This document shows, piece after piece, positions 6,085 to 14,401 of a DNA stretch of 19,008 bases. The stretch comes from Pseudomonadota bacterium. Lineage in GTDB: Bacteria > Pseudomonadota > Alphaproteobacteria > Rhizobiales > Rhizobiaceae. Each line of letters starts with the position of its first letter. Position 1 is the first letter of the stretch. Position numbers and translations under genes: made by a program. The stretch lies in the NCBI GenBank assembly GCA_023444445.1, contig JAEXMK010000164.1, positions 1 through 19,008 on the forward strand. The letters are read 5' to 3'. The notes beneath the pieces are model-generated. The model worked only from the letters and a program-made list of their open reading frames with translations. It searched no databases and was not told the DNA's origin.

Positions 6085-6101
6085 GTTCACGATAAGTGAA
6101 C
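6085..6101. promoter_or_regulatory. Palindrome in the wrbA/CinA-like divergent region
   Basis: A perfect inverted repeat GTTCAC-GATAA-GTGAAC lies between two divergent genes. Perfect 6-bp arms with a 5-bp gap suit a dimeric regulator. The protein is unknown; a quinone- or redox-sensing repressor would fit wrbA, but that is a guess. Confidence 0.45.
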
Positions 6102-6152
6102 GGAAATTCGGAACGTCAACCGTTTGCGAAAATACATTTTTTCAAAACCGCT

Positions 6153-6180
6153 TTGCATTCATCTGGCGCGGGGCTAACGT
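6153..6180 (+). promoter_or_regulatory. Possible sigma70 promoter of the CinA-like gene
   Basis: TTGCAT (6153-6158) and TAACGT (6175-6180) are 16 bp apart. The predicted start near 6187 supports translation from ATG 6208 and not from the TTG at 6181. Consensus match is moderate. Confidence 0.4.
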
Positions 6181-6207
6181 TTGGTAAAACAGTTGACGAG
6201 TGCACCC

Positions 6208-6999
6208 ATGTCCAACCCCTCCTCCACCTCTTCCGTTGTCACCGCTGCCATGCTTGCTATCGGCGACGAGCTGCTGTCGGGCCGCACCAAGGATAAGAAT
6301 ATCGGGCATCTCGCAGATGTGCTGACCATGTCGGGGATCGACCTCAAGGAAGTGCGTATCGTCGCCGACGAGGAAGAGCAGATCGTCGAGGCGCTGAACG
6401 CACTGCGCAGCCGTTATGATTATGTCTTCACCTCGGGCGGCATCGGTCCGACCCATGACGACATCACGGCAGACGCGGTATCAGTGGCATTCGGCCTGCC
6501 CTGCGAACATGATACCGAGGCGCTGCGCCTGCTGGGCGACATGTACCGTGTTCGTGAGATGGAATTCACCGAGGCGCGCAAGCGCATGGCGCGCATGCCG
6601 AGAGGTGCCGCCCATATCGCCAATCCCGTTTCCGTCGCCCCCGGCTTCGTTATCGGCAATGTTTATGTCATGGCAGGCGTGCCGCAGGTGTTTCAGGCCA
6701 TGCTCGATAATGTCATGCCCACCTTGCGCACCGGCGCGAAGGTCATGTCGCAGGCGGTGCGCTCCCCCTATGGCGAGGGTGATATCGGTACGCCGCTGAC
6801 GGCCATCCAGAAGGCCCATCCCGAAACGAGCATCGGCTCCTATCCGAAATATGACGGGCAGCGTTTTTCGACGGAGATCGTCGTGCGCGCCCGCGACGCC
6901 GGCGTGCTGAAGGCGGCCGCGGATGCCGTGGCGGCCATGATTGAGGCGATCGGCCAGGAAAAGCAGCTGGCCGCCAGCGAGGGCGATGCAACCGCCTGA
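6208..6999 (+). CDS. CinA N-terminal / MoaB-Mog domain protein (competence/damage-inducible A family)
   Basis: A 263-aa protein made of the molybdopterin-binding (MoCF) domain also found at the N-terminus of CinA. Signature motifs are AIGDELLSGRTKDKN (17-31) and TSGGIGPTHDDIT (75-87). The C-terminal part (about 170-250) is the accessory fold usual in stand-alone members. The nicotinamide-nucleotide amidase domain of full-length CinA (about 400 aa) is absent, so NMN deamidation cannot be assumed. Family members are linked to ADP-ribose pyrophosphatase or pterin-binding roles; which applies here is not visible. A TTG 27 bases upstream is possible, but the ATG at 6208 fits the predicted promoter better. 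The ribosome-binding site is weak. The protein is cytoplasmic. Confidence 0.85.
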   Translation: MSNPSSTSSVVTAAMLAIGDELLSGRTKDKNIGHLADVLTMSGIDLKEVRIVADEEEQIVEALNALRSRYDYVFTSGGIGPTHDDITADAVSVAFGLPCEHDTEALRLLGDMYRVREMEFTEARKRMARMPRGAAHIANPVSVAPGFVIGNVYVMAGVPQVFQAMLDNVMPTLRTGAKVMSQAVRSPYGEGDIGTPLTAIQKAHPETSIGSYPKYDGQRFSTEIVVRARDAGVLKAAADAVAAMIEAIGQEKQLAASEGDATA

Positions 7000-7027
7000 G
7001 ACAGAAGTTTCAAAGGCGGTGCGGGAG

Positions 7028-7041
7028 TTGACCAAAATCAA
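7028..7041 (+). promoter_or_regulatory. Fnr/FixK-type box upstream of the universal stress gene
   Basis: TTGACCAAAATCAA holds both half-sites of the Fnr/FixK consensus TTGA-N6-TCAA exactly. If it acts at -41.5, transcription would start near 7076. CATTCT (7064-7069) lies where the -10 element is expected, and the leader would be about 29 nt. This predicts low-oxygen induction of the gene at 7105. Confidence 0.7.
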
Positions 7042-7043
7042 GG

Positions 7044-7065
7044 TGGCCATCGGCAAAGATGGCCA
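7044..7065. repeat. Inverted repeat between the Fnr/FixK box and the stress gene
   Basis: TGGCCATC (7044-7051) and GATGGCCA (7058-7065) form a perfect 8-bp stem with a 6-nt loop, followed by TTCTC. It could be a weak terminator of the CinA-like gene or a second operator overlapping the predicted promoter of the stress gene. Confidence 0.45.
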
Positions 7066-7104
7066 TTCTCCCCACAGAAACCAGATGTCACCGAGGAGAG
7101 AAAA

Positions 7105-7950
7105 ATGGGTTACAAAACGATACTGGCAGTGGTCGATAATGCTTCGAACACGCAGAAGCTCGGCGAATTCGTGGTGAGCCTTGCCGATCAGTTTTCCTCG
7201 CATGTGATCGGCCTGCACATGGAAACGCTGGCAGCGGTTCCGCTCGTCGCACCGATGGAGATTCCCGACCCCGCCACCGTGCAGGCGCTGCAGGATGTGG
7301 CGCACAAGGAAACCACCGAAGTCGGGACCATTTTTGAAAGGACGCTCTCAGCAAACGGCATCTCGCATGAATGGCGCAGCTTCGTGACTTCTGTCGGTTA
7401 CGCCTCTGCATCCGCGATCGATAGCGCCCGTTGTGCCGATCTCGTCGTCGCCCGCCAGAGCAACTCGTCGGCACTGTCAGACAGCCGTTCCGATATTGAC
7501 GGTTTCCTTTATGAAAGCGGTCGCCCCGTTCTCCTCGTGCCGCATGTGTTGACGGTGGCCAAACCGATCAAGCGAGTCCTGATTGCCTGGAACGGTTCTC
7601 GCGAAGCGACGCGCGCCACTTTTGACGCCCTGCCCTTCCTGAAAGCCGCCGACAGCGTCGAGATTTTCTCCGTCGATCAGGCCGAAAGCGAAACGCAATC
7701 ATCAGGTCTCGCCGGCACCGAACTCGCTGCCACGCTTGCGCGCCACGGCGTCAACGTCACGGTCACCTCGCAGGAAAAGATCGCCGGAATCTCGGCGCAG
7801 GCCGCCATCGAAAACCGTCTGTCGGATCACAGCATCGACCTTCTGGTCATGGGCGCCTATGGCCATTCCCGCTGGTGGGAACTGCTGTTCGGCGGCGTCA
7901 CCCGCACGCTGCTCGATTCCATGACGGCGATGACGCTGCTGTCGCGTTGA
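7105..7950 (+). CDS. Tandem universal stress protein (two UspA domains)
   Basis: A 281-aa cytoplasmic protein with two UspA-type domains. The first (1-145) begins MGYKTILAVVDNASN and ends in SGRPVLLVPH. The second (about 155-281) begins KRVLIAWNGSREATRA and carries MGAYGHSRWWELLFGGVTRTLL, the G-x2-G-x9-G-type nucleotide-binding loop. The first domain lacks a clear copy of that loop, so probably only the second binds ATP. Such tandem proteins support survival in hypoxia, starvation or oxidative stress; no specific reaction is known. The start is secure: GAGGAG lies 6 nt before the ATG. The exact Fnr/FixK box 64 bp upstream suggests control by oxygen limitation. A RIME-like repeat follows the gene. 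Confidence 0.93.
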   Translation: MGYKTILAVVDNASNTQKLGEFVVSLADQFSSHVIGLHMETLAAVPLVAPMEIPDPATVQALQDVAHKETTEVGTIFERTLSANGISHEWRSFVTSVGYASASAIDSARCADLVVARQSNSSALSDSRSDIDGFLYESGRPVLLVPHVLTVAKPIKRVLIAWNGSREATRATFDALPFLKAADSVEIFSVDQAESETQSSGLAGTELAATLARHGVNVTVTSQEKIAGISAQAAIENRLSDHSIDLLVMGAYGHSRWWELLFGGVTRTLLDSMTAMTLLSR

Positions 7951-8022
7951 ATATGGATGCGGCGCAAATGGCGCCGTCGGCCCCCGCCATCTCGCTTTAA
8001 ACGAGCGTCTGCCGCATTTTTA

Positions 8023-8139
8023 TTCTCCCCGCCGGGGAGAAGTCCGCGGCAGCGGGATGAGGGGGTTCGCTCTCCGAAATCCAGCAACGTGGCCCCCTCA
8101 TCCGACCCTTCGGGCCACCTTCTCCCCCGAGGGGAGAAG
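8023..8139. repeat. RIME-like mosaic palindromic intergenic repeat
   Basis: Three nested or serial hairpins fill the space between two genes. The first is TTCTCCCC/GGGGAGAA (8023-8041). The second is GGATGAGGGGG (8055-8065) with CCCCCTCATCC (8093-8103). The third is CTTCTCCCC/GGGGAGAAG (8119-8139), preceded by CCCTTCGGG. The two outer hairpins are near copies of each other. This layout and the CCCTCATCCG-CCTTCTCCCC wording are those of the Rhizobium-specific intergenic mosaic element. It codes for nothing and may act as an RNA hairpin or protein-binding site. Confidence 0.8.
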
Positions 8140-8188
8140 AAACAAGCGGCATTTTCCTAGCCAAAATCACGGCTGATAAGCGCAAAGC

Positions 8189-8217
8189 TTGCCTTTTTGC
8201 CGGTCTTGCGGCTATTA
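8189..8217 (+). promoter_or_regulatory. Sigma70-type promoter of gpt
   Basis: TTGCCT (8189-8194) and CTATTA (8212-8217) have a 17-bp spacer. The predicted start near 8224 rules out the longer reading from 8197 and supports ATG 8257 (or 8245). Confidence 0.5.
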
Positions 8218-8256
8218 GCCAAAGCCATCGACAATTTTGACCAGATGGTAGACGAC

Positions 8257-8754
8257 ATGTCCCTTCCCGATAAAGCCTTTCCCGTTTCCTGGGACCAGTT
8301 TCACCGCGACGCCCGTGCGCTTGCCTGGCGTCTTGCCGGTCTCGACAAAGAGTTCCGGGCGATCGTCTGCATCACCCGCGGCGGCCTCGTTCCGGCGGCG
8401 ATCATTTCCCGCGAACTGAACATCCGCATGATCGACACGGTCTGCATCGCCACCCGTCATGACTACGTCAACCAGGGTGATACGGTCCTCTTGAAAGGCG
8501 TGGCCCCCGAGTTGACGAGCGACGCCGGCGAAGGCGTGCTTGTCGTCGACGATCTGACCGATACCGGCAAGACGGCGCTGGAAGTGCGCGAGATGCTGCC
8601 GAAAGCGCATTTTGCCTGCGTTTACGCCAAGCCGAAGGGCGTGCCGACCATCGATACTTTCGTCACCGAAGTGAGCCAGGACACCTGGATCTATTTCCCC
8701 TGGGACATGGGTTTCACCTATCAGGAGCCGATCGCCAAGGGATCGCGCGGCTAA
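8257..8754 (+). CDS. gpt: Xanthine phosphoribosyltransferase
   Basis: A 165-aa purine-salvage enzyme, the usual length for Gpt. It transfers the phosphoribosyl group of PRPP to xanthine and guanine to form XMP and GMP. The PRPP-binding loop [14 protein letters not shown] (94-107) is complete. The RGGLVPA segment (41-47) and the C-terminal base-binding region [12 protein letters not shown] (about 144-155) are also present. It aligns along its whole length with the E. coli enzyme. I chose the ATG at 8257, which gives the family-typical N-terminus; an ATG four codons upstream (8245) is possible, and a longer frame from 8197 would start before the predicted transcript. It has its own promoter (8189-8217) and a strong terminator (8788-8811), so it is a single unit. 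Confidence 0.95.
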   Translation: MSLPDKAFPVSWDQFHRDARALAWRLAGLDKEFRAIVCITRGGLVPAAIISRELNIRMIDTVCIATRHDYVNQGDTVLLKGVAPELTSDAGEGVLVVDDLTDTGKTALEVREMLPKAHFACVYAKPKGVPTIDTFVTEVSQDTWIYFPWDMGFTYQEPIAKGSRG

Positions 8755-8787
8755 GGGCTGCCTTCAAGCAAAATCCGACAGGAAAAG

Positions 8788-8811
8788 CCGCCCCACCGAG
8801 GGCGGTTTTTT
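8788..8811 (+). terminator. Rho-independent terminator of gpt
   Basis: CCGCCC (8788-8793) and GGGCGG (8800-8805) form a stem with a 6-nt loop, followed directly by six T residues (8806-8811). It lies 34 bases past the gpt stop. Confidence 0.88.
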
Positions 8812-9003
8812 GTGGAGAAAGATCTTTTCTGACAGGTGCGGAAAACACGGAAAAACCGCAGTGTCGCCATTATGCCTCACCCCGGAAATGTGGGGTTTTG
8901 CCTTTCCGTTGCGGAAACCAGCCTCGCGCAAGCTTCAAATTCTCTCGCCAAGTCACTGATTTTTCTGAGAGCTTTTCCTATCCCCGTTTTCCACAGGCAC
9001 TCC

Positions 9004-9019
9004 ACACAATATCTTGTGG
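9004..9019 (+). promoter_or_regulatory. NrdR-box-like palindrome, distal
   Basis: ACACAATATCTTGTGG agrees with the NrdR consensus acaCwAtATaTwGtgt at about 14 of 16 positions and overlaps a possible -35 element (TTGTGG, 9015-9020). NrdR is the conserved repressor of ribonucleotide reductase genes. A partner box at the usual three helical turns is not clear. Confidence 0.6.
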
Positions 9020-9249
9020 TTAAAAATGGGTTTCAATCTATGGCTTGACGAATCTGTGCCGCGAGAGGAAAGTGACACTTATGTTGCGGCGGCAACGGAC
9101 CGGAAAGTAACGAGGCCGGTTCTTCTCCATCTTCAGCGCGCATGTCCAAACGGCGTCCCGGCCATGAGGGGGCGGTTCGCCGATGGCTCTTCTGCGCCTT
9201 CGGAAACCGCCAAAAACATCACGCGGGGACTGGCAGCAAGAATGCGTTA

Positions 9250-9298
9250 ATACTATATCTAGTAGGCTTGCGGCCAACTTAAACACGAGATACAGGGG
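9250..9298 (+). promoter_or_regulatory. nrdJ: Possible tandem NrdR boxes and proximal nrdJ promoter
   Basis: ATACTATATCTAGTAG (9250-9265) fits the NrdR consensus at about 12 of 16 positions. A weaker ACACGAGATACAGGGG (9283-9298) fits at about 11, with its centre 33 bp away, close to the three-turn spacing seen for NrdR pairs. Between and within them lie TTGCGG (9268-9273) and TACAGG (9291-9296) with a 17-bp spacer, so bound NrdR would cover the promoter. Confidence 0.5.
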
Positions 9299-9418
9299 TG
9301 ACATCCAAGGATGAACATCCCTACCAGATCGGCAACAACCGGCTGCGCGAAGGCATCGCACGGCTGGAACGAATTTTTGCGCCCTTTACCAGGCGCCCAA
9401 TGGACGAGGACAGAAACC

Positions 9419-12400
9419 ATGCGCATTGAACGCCGCTTCACGAAGCCCGGCCAATCGCCTTACGCGGAAATCGACTTCCGCAAGGCCGTCAGTGAAATCA
9501 AGAACCCGGATGGATCGATCGTGTTCCGTCTGGCTGACATCGACGTTCCCGCGCAGTTCAGCCAGGTTGCGACCGACGTTCTGGCGCAGAAATATTTCCG
9601 CAAGGCCGGCGTGCCGAAGTTCCTGAAGAAGGTCGAAGAGAACGACGTTCCCTCCTTCCTCTGGCGCTCCGTTGCCGATGAAAAGGCCCTGAAGGACGTT
9701 CCGGAGGCCGAGCGCTACGGCTCCGAGACCGATGCACGCCAGGTTTTCGATCGTCTGGCCGGCACCTGGGCCTATTGGGGCTGGAAGGGCAAATATTTCT
9801 CGTCCGAAGAAGATGCCCTCGCCTTCCGCGACGAGCTTGCCTATATGCTCGCCACCCAGCGTGTTGCCCCCAACTCCCCGCAATGGTTCAACACCGGCCT
9901 GCATTGGGCCTATGGCATTGATGGTCCCGGCCAGGGCCACTTCTATGTCGATCCCTTCACCGGCAAGCTGACCAAGTCCAAGTCCGCTTACGAACATCCG
10001 CAGCCGCATGCCTGCTTCATCCAGTCCGTTGAGGACGACCTCGTTAATGAAGGCGGCATCATGGACCTGTGGGTGCGTGAAGCGCGCCTGTTCAAATACG
10101 GCTCCGGCACCGGTTCCAACTTCTCCTATCTGCGCGGCGAAGGCGAAAAGCTGTCCGGCGGTGGCAAATCGTCCGGCCTGATGAGCTTCCTCAAGATCGG
10201 CGACCGCGCAGCCGGCGCCATCAAGTCCGGCGGCACGACCCGCCGTGCGGCCAAGATGGTCGTTGTCGATGCCGACCACCCGGATATCGAAGCCTATATC
10301 GACTGGAAGGTGAACGAGGAGCAGAAGGTTGCCGCTCTCGTCACCGGTTCCAAGATCGTCGCCAAGCACCTGAAGGCAATCATGAAGGCCTGCGTCAACT
10401 GCGAGGCTGACAATGGCGATTGCTTCGACCCGGCCAAGAACCCTGCCCTGAAGCGCGAAATCCGCGCTGCCAAGAAGGACATGGTGCCGGAAAACTACGT
10501 CAAGCGCGTCATCCAGTTCGCCGAGCAGGGTTACAAGGACATCCAGTTCAAGACCTATGACACGGACTGGGATTCGGAAGCCTACCTCACGGTATCAGGC
10601 CAGAACTCCAACAACTCCGTCTCGCTGAAGGACGACTTCCTGCGCGCTGTCGAAAATGACGGTGACTGGAACCTGACCGCCCGCAAGGACGGCAAGGTCA
10701 TGAAGACACTAAAGGCCCGCGACCTCTGGGAAAAGATTTCCCACGCCGCCTGGGCGTCTGCCGATCCGGGCCTGCACTTCAACACGACGATGAACGACTG
10801 GCACACCTCGCCGGCGGCCGGCCCGATCCGCGCGTCCAACCCGTGCTCGGAATACATGTTCCTCGACGACACGGCCTGCAACCTTGCCTCGCTGAACCTT
10901 CTGCAGTTCAAGGATCAGGCGACGAAGCGCATCGATATCGCTGACTACGAACACGCCGTTCGCCTCTGGACCGTCGTGCTCGAAGTGTCCGTCATGATGG
11001 CGCAGTTCCCCTCGCGCCAGATCGCCGAACTCTCCTATGAGTACCGCACGCTGGGCCTCGGTTACGCCAATATCGGCGGCCTCCTGATGTCCTCGGGCAT
11101 TCCCTATGACAGCGCCGAAGGCCGCGCCATTGCCGGTGCGCTCACTGCCATCATGACCGGCGTGTCCTATGCCACCTCGGCCGAAATGGCCGGCGAGCTT
11201 GGCCCCTTCCCGGGCTTTGCGCCGAACCGCGACAACATGCTGCGCGTCATCCGCAACCACCGCCGCGCCGCCCTTGGCCAGTCGGAAGGTTATGAGGGCC
11301 TGTCGGTCAACCCGGTCGCACTCGTCCATGGCGACTGCCCGGATCAGGACCTGATCGCCCACGCGACGGCCGCCTGGGACAAGGCGCTGGAACTTGGCGA
11401 AAAGCACGGCTACCGCAACGCCCAGACGACCGTTATCGCGCCGACCGGCACCATCGGCCTCGTGATGGATTGCGACACGACCGGTATCGAGCCTGACTTC
11501 GCACTGGTGAAGTTCAAGAAGCTCGCCGGCGGCGGTTACTTCAAGATCATCAACCGCGCGGTTCCCGATGCGCTGCGGTCGCTCGGTTATTCCGAAAGCC
11601 AGATCGCCGAGATCGAGGCCTATGCTGTCGGCCATGGCAATCTCAACCAGGCTCCCGGCATCAACCCCTCGACGCTGAAGGCCAAGGGCTTCACCGATGA
11701 GAAGATCGAAGCCGTCAACGGCGCGCTGAAAAGCGCCTTCGACATCAAGTTCGTCTTCAACCAGTGGACGCTCGGCGCCGACTTCCTCAAGGAAACGCTG
11801 AAGGTCTCCGACGAGCAGCTCTCCGACATGAGCTTCAACCTGCTCGAGCACCTCGGCTTCGGCAAAAAAGACATCGAAGCAGCAAACGTGCACGTCTGCG
11901 GCGCGATGACGCTGGAAGGCGCACCGTTCCTGAAGAACGAGCACCTGCCCGTCTTCGATTGCGCCAACCCCTGCGGCAAGATCGGCAAGCGTTACCTCTC
12001 GGTCGAATCGCATATCCGCATGATGGCGGCGGCTCAGCCCTTCATCTCCGGCGCGATCTCCAAGACGATCAACATGCCGAACGATGCGACGGTGGAAGAT
12101 TGCGGCGCAGCCTACATGCTGTCCTGGAAGCTGGCGCTGAAGGCCAACGCCCTTTACCGCGATGGTTCCAAGCTGTCCCAGCCGCTCAATGCGTCGCTGG
12201 TGGAAGACGAGGACGAAGAAGACCTGATCGAAGAGCTGATCCAGCAGCCCGCCGCACAGCAGGCCGTGACGATCACCGAAAAGATCGTTGAGCGCGTCAT
12301 CGAGCGCGTCTCGCGCGAGCGTGAAAAGCTGCCGAACCGCCGTCAGGGTTACACCCAGAAGGCAACTGTCGGCGGTCACAAGGTCTATCTGCGCACCGGT

Positions 12401-13237
12401 GAATTCGGTGACGGCCGCATCGGCGAAATCTTCATCGACATGCATAAGGAAGGCGCTGCCTTCCGCGCGATGATGAACAACTTCGCCATCGCCATTTCGC
12501 TTGGCCTGCAATATGGCGTGCCGCTGGAAGAATATGTGGAGGCCTTCACCTTCACCAAGTTCGAACCGGCCGGCATGGTGCAGGGCAACGACGCGATCAA
12601 GAACGCCACGTCGATCCTGGACTACGTGTTCCGCGAACTCGCCGTCTCCTATCTCGGCCGCCATGATCTCGCCCATGTCGATACGTCCGATTTCTCCAAC
12701 ACGGCGCTCGGCAAGGGTATCCAGGAAGGCAAGACCAACCTCGTTTCCACCGGCTGGACCCGCGGTTACAAGCCGACCATCGTGTCCCGCAATGACGGCG
12801 AACGCACCGCTTCCGAGCCCAAGGGTTCTGCAACGGCAACCCCTGCCCGTGCCTCGGCCAACGTGACGGCTTTCGCCGGCTCCGCCGCCCGCAAGCTGGA
12901 ACCGACAGTCGCCATCGCAACCTCCGAAATCGTCTCCTTCAAGCGGGACTATGAAGAGCGCGCCAAAGAACTGGCCGAAGAAATCGCCGAAGAAGTGATC
13001 GACGAGGTCGTCCAGGAAGCCCAGCAGACGGCAACCGCCCTCTTCTCCGACAAGGCCGCCGCGGACGCCGCTTCGGCCAAGACGGAAGCCAAGAAGGTCG
13101 AAAACGAACGCCGCATGCGCTCGATTGCACAGGGGTATACGGGCAACATGTGCTCGGAATGCCAGAACTTCACGATGGTGCGGAACGGCACTTGCGAGAA
13201 GTGCGATACTTGTGGTGCGACGAGCGGTTGCTCGTAA
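9419..13237 (+). CDS. nrdJ: Adenosylcobalamin-dependent (class II) ribonucleoside-diphosphate reductase NrdJ
   Basis: This 1272-aa enzyme makes deoxyribonucleotides using a radical from adenosylcobalamin, so it works with or without oxygen. The catalytic core is intact: the first redox Cys in HACFIQS (C199), [14 protein letters not shown] after it, and the radical Cys with its partners in NPCSE (474-478, C476). Also visible are the phosphate-binding [19 protein letters not shown] and, from about 993, a TSCPD-type domain ([20 protein letters not shown]). The C-terminus is Cys-rich (C1245, C1248, C1259, C1262, C1265, C1271); it may bind zinc and pass electrons to the active site. The start at ATG 9419 has GAGGA 8 nt upstream; the frame opens 36 codons earlier, but that part looks untranslated. 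In Sinorhizobium meliloti the equivalent gene is essential, making B12 necessary for DNA synthesis. NrdR-like boxes upstream suggest repression when dATP is ample. No terminator separates it from the next gene. Confidence 0.96.
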   Translation: MRIERRFTKPGQSPYAEIDFRKAVSEIKNPDGSIVFRLADIDVPAQFSQVATDVLAQKYFRKAGVPKFLKKVEENDVPSFLWRSVADEKALKDVPEAERYGSETDARQVFDRLAGTWAYWGWKGKYFSSEEDALAFRDELAYMLATQRVAPNSPQWFNTGLHWAYGIDGPGQGHFYVDPFTGKLTKSKSAYEHPQPHACFIQSVEDDLVNEGGIMDLWVREARLFKYGSGTGSNFSYLRGEGEKLSGGGKSSGLMSFLKIGDRAAGAIKSGGTTRRAAKMVVVDADHPDIEAYIDWKVNEEQKVAALVTGSKIVAKHLKAIMKACVNCEADNGDCFDPAKNPALKREIRAAKKDMVPENYVKRVIQFAEQGYKDIQFKTYDTDWDSEAYLTVSGQNSNNSVSLKDDFLRAVENDGDWNLTARKDGKVMKTLKARDLWEKISHAAWASADPGLHFNTTMNDWHTSPAAGPIRASNPCSEYMFLDDTACNLASLNLLQFKDQATKRIDIADYEHAVRLWTVVLEVSVMMAQFPSRQIAELSYEYRTLGLGYANIGGLLMSSGIPYDSAEGRAIAGALTAIMTGVSYATSAEMAGELGPFPGFAPNRDNMLRVIRNHRRAALGQSEGYEGLSVNPVALVHGDCPDQDLIAHATAAWDKALELGEKHGYRNAQTTVIAPTGTIGLVMDCDTTGIEPDFALVKFKKLAGGGYFKIINRAVPDALRSLGYSESQIAEIEAYAVGHGNLNQAPGINPSTLKAKGFTDEKIEAVNGALKSAFDIKFVFNQWTLGADFLKETLKVSDEQLSDMSFNLLEHLGFGKKDIEAANVHVCGAMTLEGAPFLKNEHLPVFDCANPCGKIGKRYLSVESHIRMMAAAQPFISGAISKTINMPNDATVEDCGAAYMLSWKLALKANALYRDGSKLSQPLNASLVEDEDEEDLIEELIQQPAAQQAVTITEKIVERVIERVSREREKLPNRRQGYTQKATVGGHKVYLRTGEFGDGRIGEIFIDMHKEGAAFRAMMNNFAIAISLGLQYGVPLEEYVEAFTFTKFEPAGMVQGNDAIKNATSILDYVFRELAVSYLGRHDLAHVDTSDFSNTALGKGIQEGKTNLVSTGWTRGYKPTIVSRNDGERTASEPKGSATATPARASANVTAFAGSAARKLEPTVAIATSEIVSFKRDYEERAKELAEEIAEEVIDEVVQEAQQTATALFSDKAAADAASAKTEAKKVENERRMRSIAQGYTGNMCSECQNFTMVRNGTCEKCDTCGATSGCS

Positions 13238-13250
13238 GTAGAGGTCGCTT

Positions 13251-13865
13251 ATGGAGCGGCTTGTGGATAACCGTCGGTTCCAAGTTATCGAAGGTGGAGG
13301 GCGAAAGCCCTCCGCCTGGATCGACATACCGCAAACCGTAATAGGGATTTCACCGGCAAGTCCTTCAGATCCTTGTTCATTTCGAATTGGAATGAATGGC
13401 GTCAAAAAAGCGCTAGAGTCTGGGAATAAGCAACCGTTGCTTGATCTGTGGTCGTTGGTTCTAGGTCAAATCCCGCCTGTTAATAACGCGTTGATAAAGT
13501 GGGGAACCACTGAGGTAAAATCCCAGCTAAAATCTATTGATAGCGCTCATGCTTGTTTTCGTGGTATAAAAAGACCCGTTGGTGACGACGATCAAGGGTT
13601 CGACGTCTACGCTTATGTTACCAAGCCAAAGGTGATGTTCAAATACGCACCTTCAATGAGTTGCGTTATTGAACCGTTAGAAATACCCTGTGACGTGGTA
13701 TGCGTGACCTACGTAAGAATGGATTTTCCGAACGGTCGGAGTCCATTGGCGAAGAAATCTGTTTTGAGCCGTGGCATCGTTACACATTGGGAGCTAGTGG
13801 AAGCTGATGAAACGGGTCTTTTGCCAATCGACAGCAGAGAGCGCTATAGAAAAAGAAACTGGTAG
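13251..13865 (+). CDS. Unrecognised protein, first gene of a cassette after nrdJ
   Basis: A 204-aa soluble protein that I cannot assign. It has no signal peptide or membrane span. The N-terminal 45 residues are mixed. A helix (KQPLLDLWSLVLGQIPPVNNALIKW) follows, and the C-terminal half looks like one alpha/beta domain with DDDQGFDVYAYVTKPKVMF, VVCVTYVRMDF and RGIVTHWELVEADE, ending in the basic tail RERYRKRNW. It starts 13 bases after the nrdJ stop, with AGAGG 6 nt before the ATG, so it may be carried on the nrdJ transcript. From about 13325 the DNA is clearly AT-richer than nrdJ, a sign of transfer. A perfect DnaA-box sequence (TGTGGATAA, 13262-13270) lies in its first codons, probably by chance. 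Paired with the next gene. Confidence 0.7.
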   Translation: MERLVDNRRFQVIEGGGRKPSAWIDIPQTVIGISPASPSDPCSFRIGMNGVKKALESGNKQPLLDLWSLVLGQIPPVNNALIKWGTTEVKSQLKSIDSAHACFRGIKRPVGDDDQGFDVYAYVTKPKVMFKYAPSMSCVIEPLEIPCDVVCVTYVRMDFPNGRSPLAKKSVLSRGIVTHWELVEADETGLLPIDSRERYRKRNW

Positions 13866-13880
13866 CGAAATGAGACTGCG

Positions 13881-14270
13881 ATGAAGGTCGACCTGATAGC
13901 TTTGAAGGATTACGAGCCAGCAGCTATCTACAATGAAGAATCAGATAGCTTAGAATATCTTCGCTTTTCGACACCCTCTATATATAGAAGAGTTGACTCG
14001 AGATTAACTCTCGTCCTTTCGTTAGAAGACCGATCCATAATCGGCTTCAAATTAAAAGGATTCAAAAATCTATACCTGAGAAAATTGAAATCAACGTTGG
14101 GCGCGCGATGCCCAGATTTTATTGAACTCGTGGATATACTCCAAGAAATGACTAATACAGCTGGCGCCGCACTGTTTGAAGAGCAGCAAAAAATGGCGTA
14201 CTCTTCTGCGCTCGAAATGGCCGCAAAAGATAATGTTCACGTAAGGGACCTCCCTCAAGTCGTTGGATAG
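13881..14270 (+). CDS. Unrecognised small protein, possibly DUF2283-like
   Basis: A 129-aa soluble protein. Its first half resembles the short DUF2283 beta fold: IYNEESDSLEYLRF, then YRRVDSRLTLVLSLEDRSIIGFKLKGF, with the typical pattern of acidic turn, strand, and 'd-dgriiGf'. The second half is helical (FIELVDILQEMTNTAGAALF, then EEQQKMAYSSALEMAA). The DUF2283 link is a pattern impression and could be wrong. It begins 15 bases after the preceding stop, so the two are almost surely one operon and may work as a pair. Codon use is AT-rich like its partner and unlike nrdJ. A toxin-antitoxin or defence role is conceivable for such a pair, but nothing in the sequence proves it. Confidence 0.65.
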   Translation: MKVDLIALKDYEPAAIYNEESDSLEYLRFSTPSIYRRVDSRLTLVLSLEDRSIIGFKLKGFKNLYLRKLKSTLGARCPDFIELVDILQEMTNTAGAALFEEQQKMAYSSALEMAAKDNVHVRDLPQVVG

Positions 14271-14401
14271 GCCCGGATTTTTCTATTTTCGTCTCTTTGT
14301 CCAATGCGCTGATGATCATCATCACATTAAACTGGGATTAGCTATTTTTCCCGGATGTATATTTCCTTGAGTAAAAGACGGGAGTCTTGGTATGAGTAAA
14401 C

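Larger units (their letters stand above)
8812..9418 (+). other. Long regulatory region upstream of nrdJ
   Basis: About 600 bases with no supported gene. A 74-codon frame from ATG 9029 to 9250 has no ribosome-binding site and an unremarkable product. The region holds NrdR-box-like palindromes (listed separately) and two possible promoters: TTGTGG-N17-TCTATG (9015-9043) and TTGCGG-N17-TACAGG (9268-9296). I looked for a cobalamin riboswitch, since the enzyme needs B12, and did not find its conserved B12-box wording. Confidence 0.45.

Noticed and set aside
7960..7976. CGGCGC/GCGCCG hairpin after the universal stress gene
   Set aside because: Short stem without a T-run; not supported as a terminator.
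9029..9250. 74-codon leader ORF before nrdJ
   Set aside because: No ribosome-binding site, no recognisable domain, and it runs through regulatory sequence.
9040..9418. Cobalamin riboswitch before the B12-dependent reductase
   Set aside because: The conserved B12 box and core wording were not found by eye. A covariance-model search would settle it.
13262..13270. Perfect DnaA box (TGTGGATAA), plus a near match at 8986-8994
   Set aside because: Isolated single boxes without an AT-rich unwinding region or clustering do not make an origin, and chance occurrence is likely.
10709..13405. 898-codon minus-strand frame opposite nrdJ
   Set aside because: It mirrors the codon pattern of nrdJ in GC-rich DNA. 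nrdJ has all family motifs.
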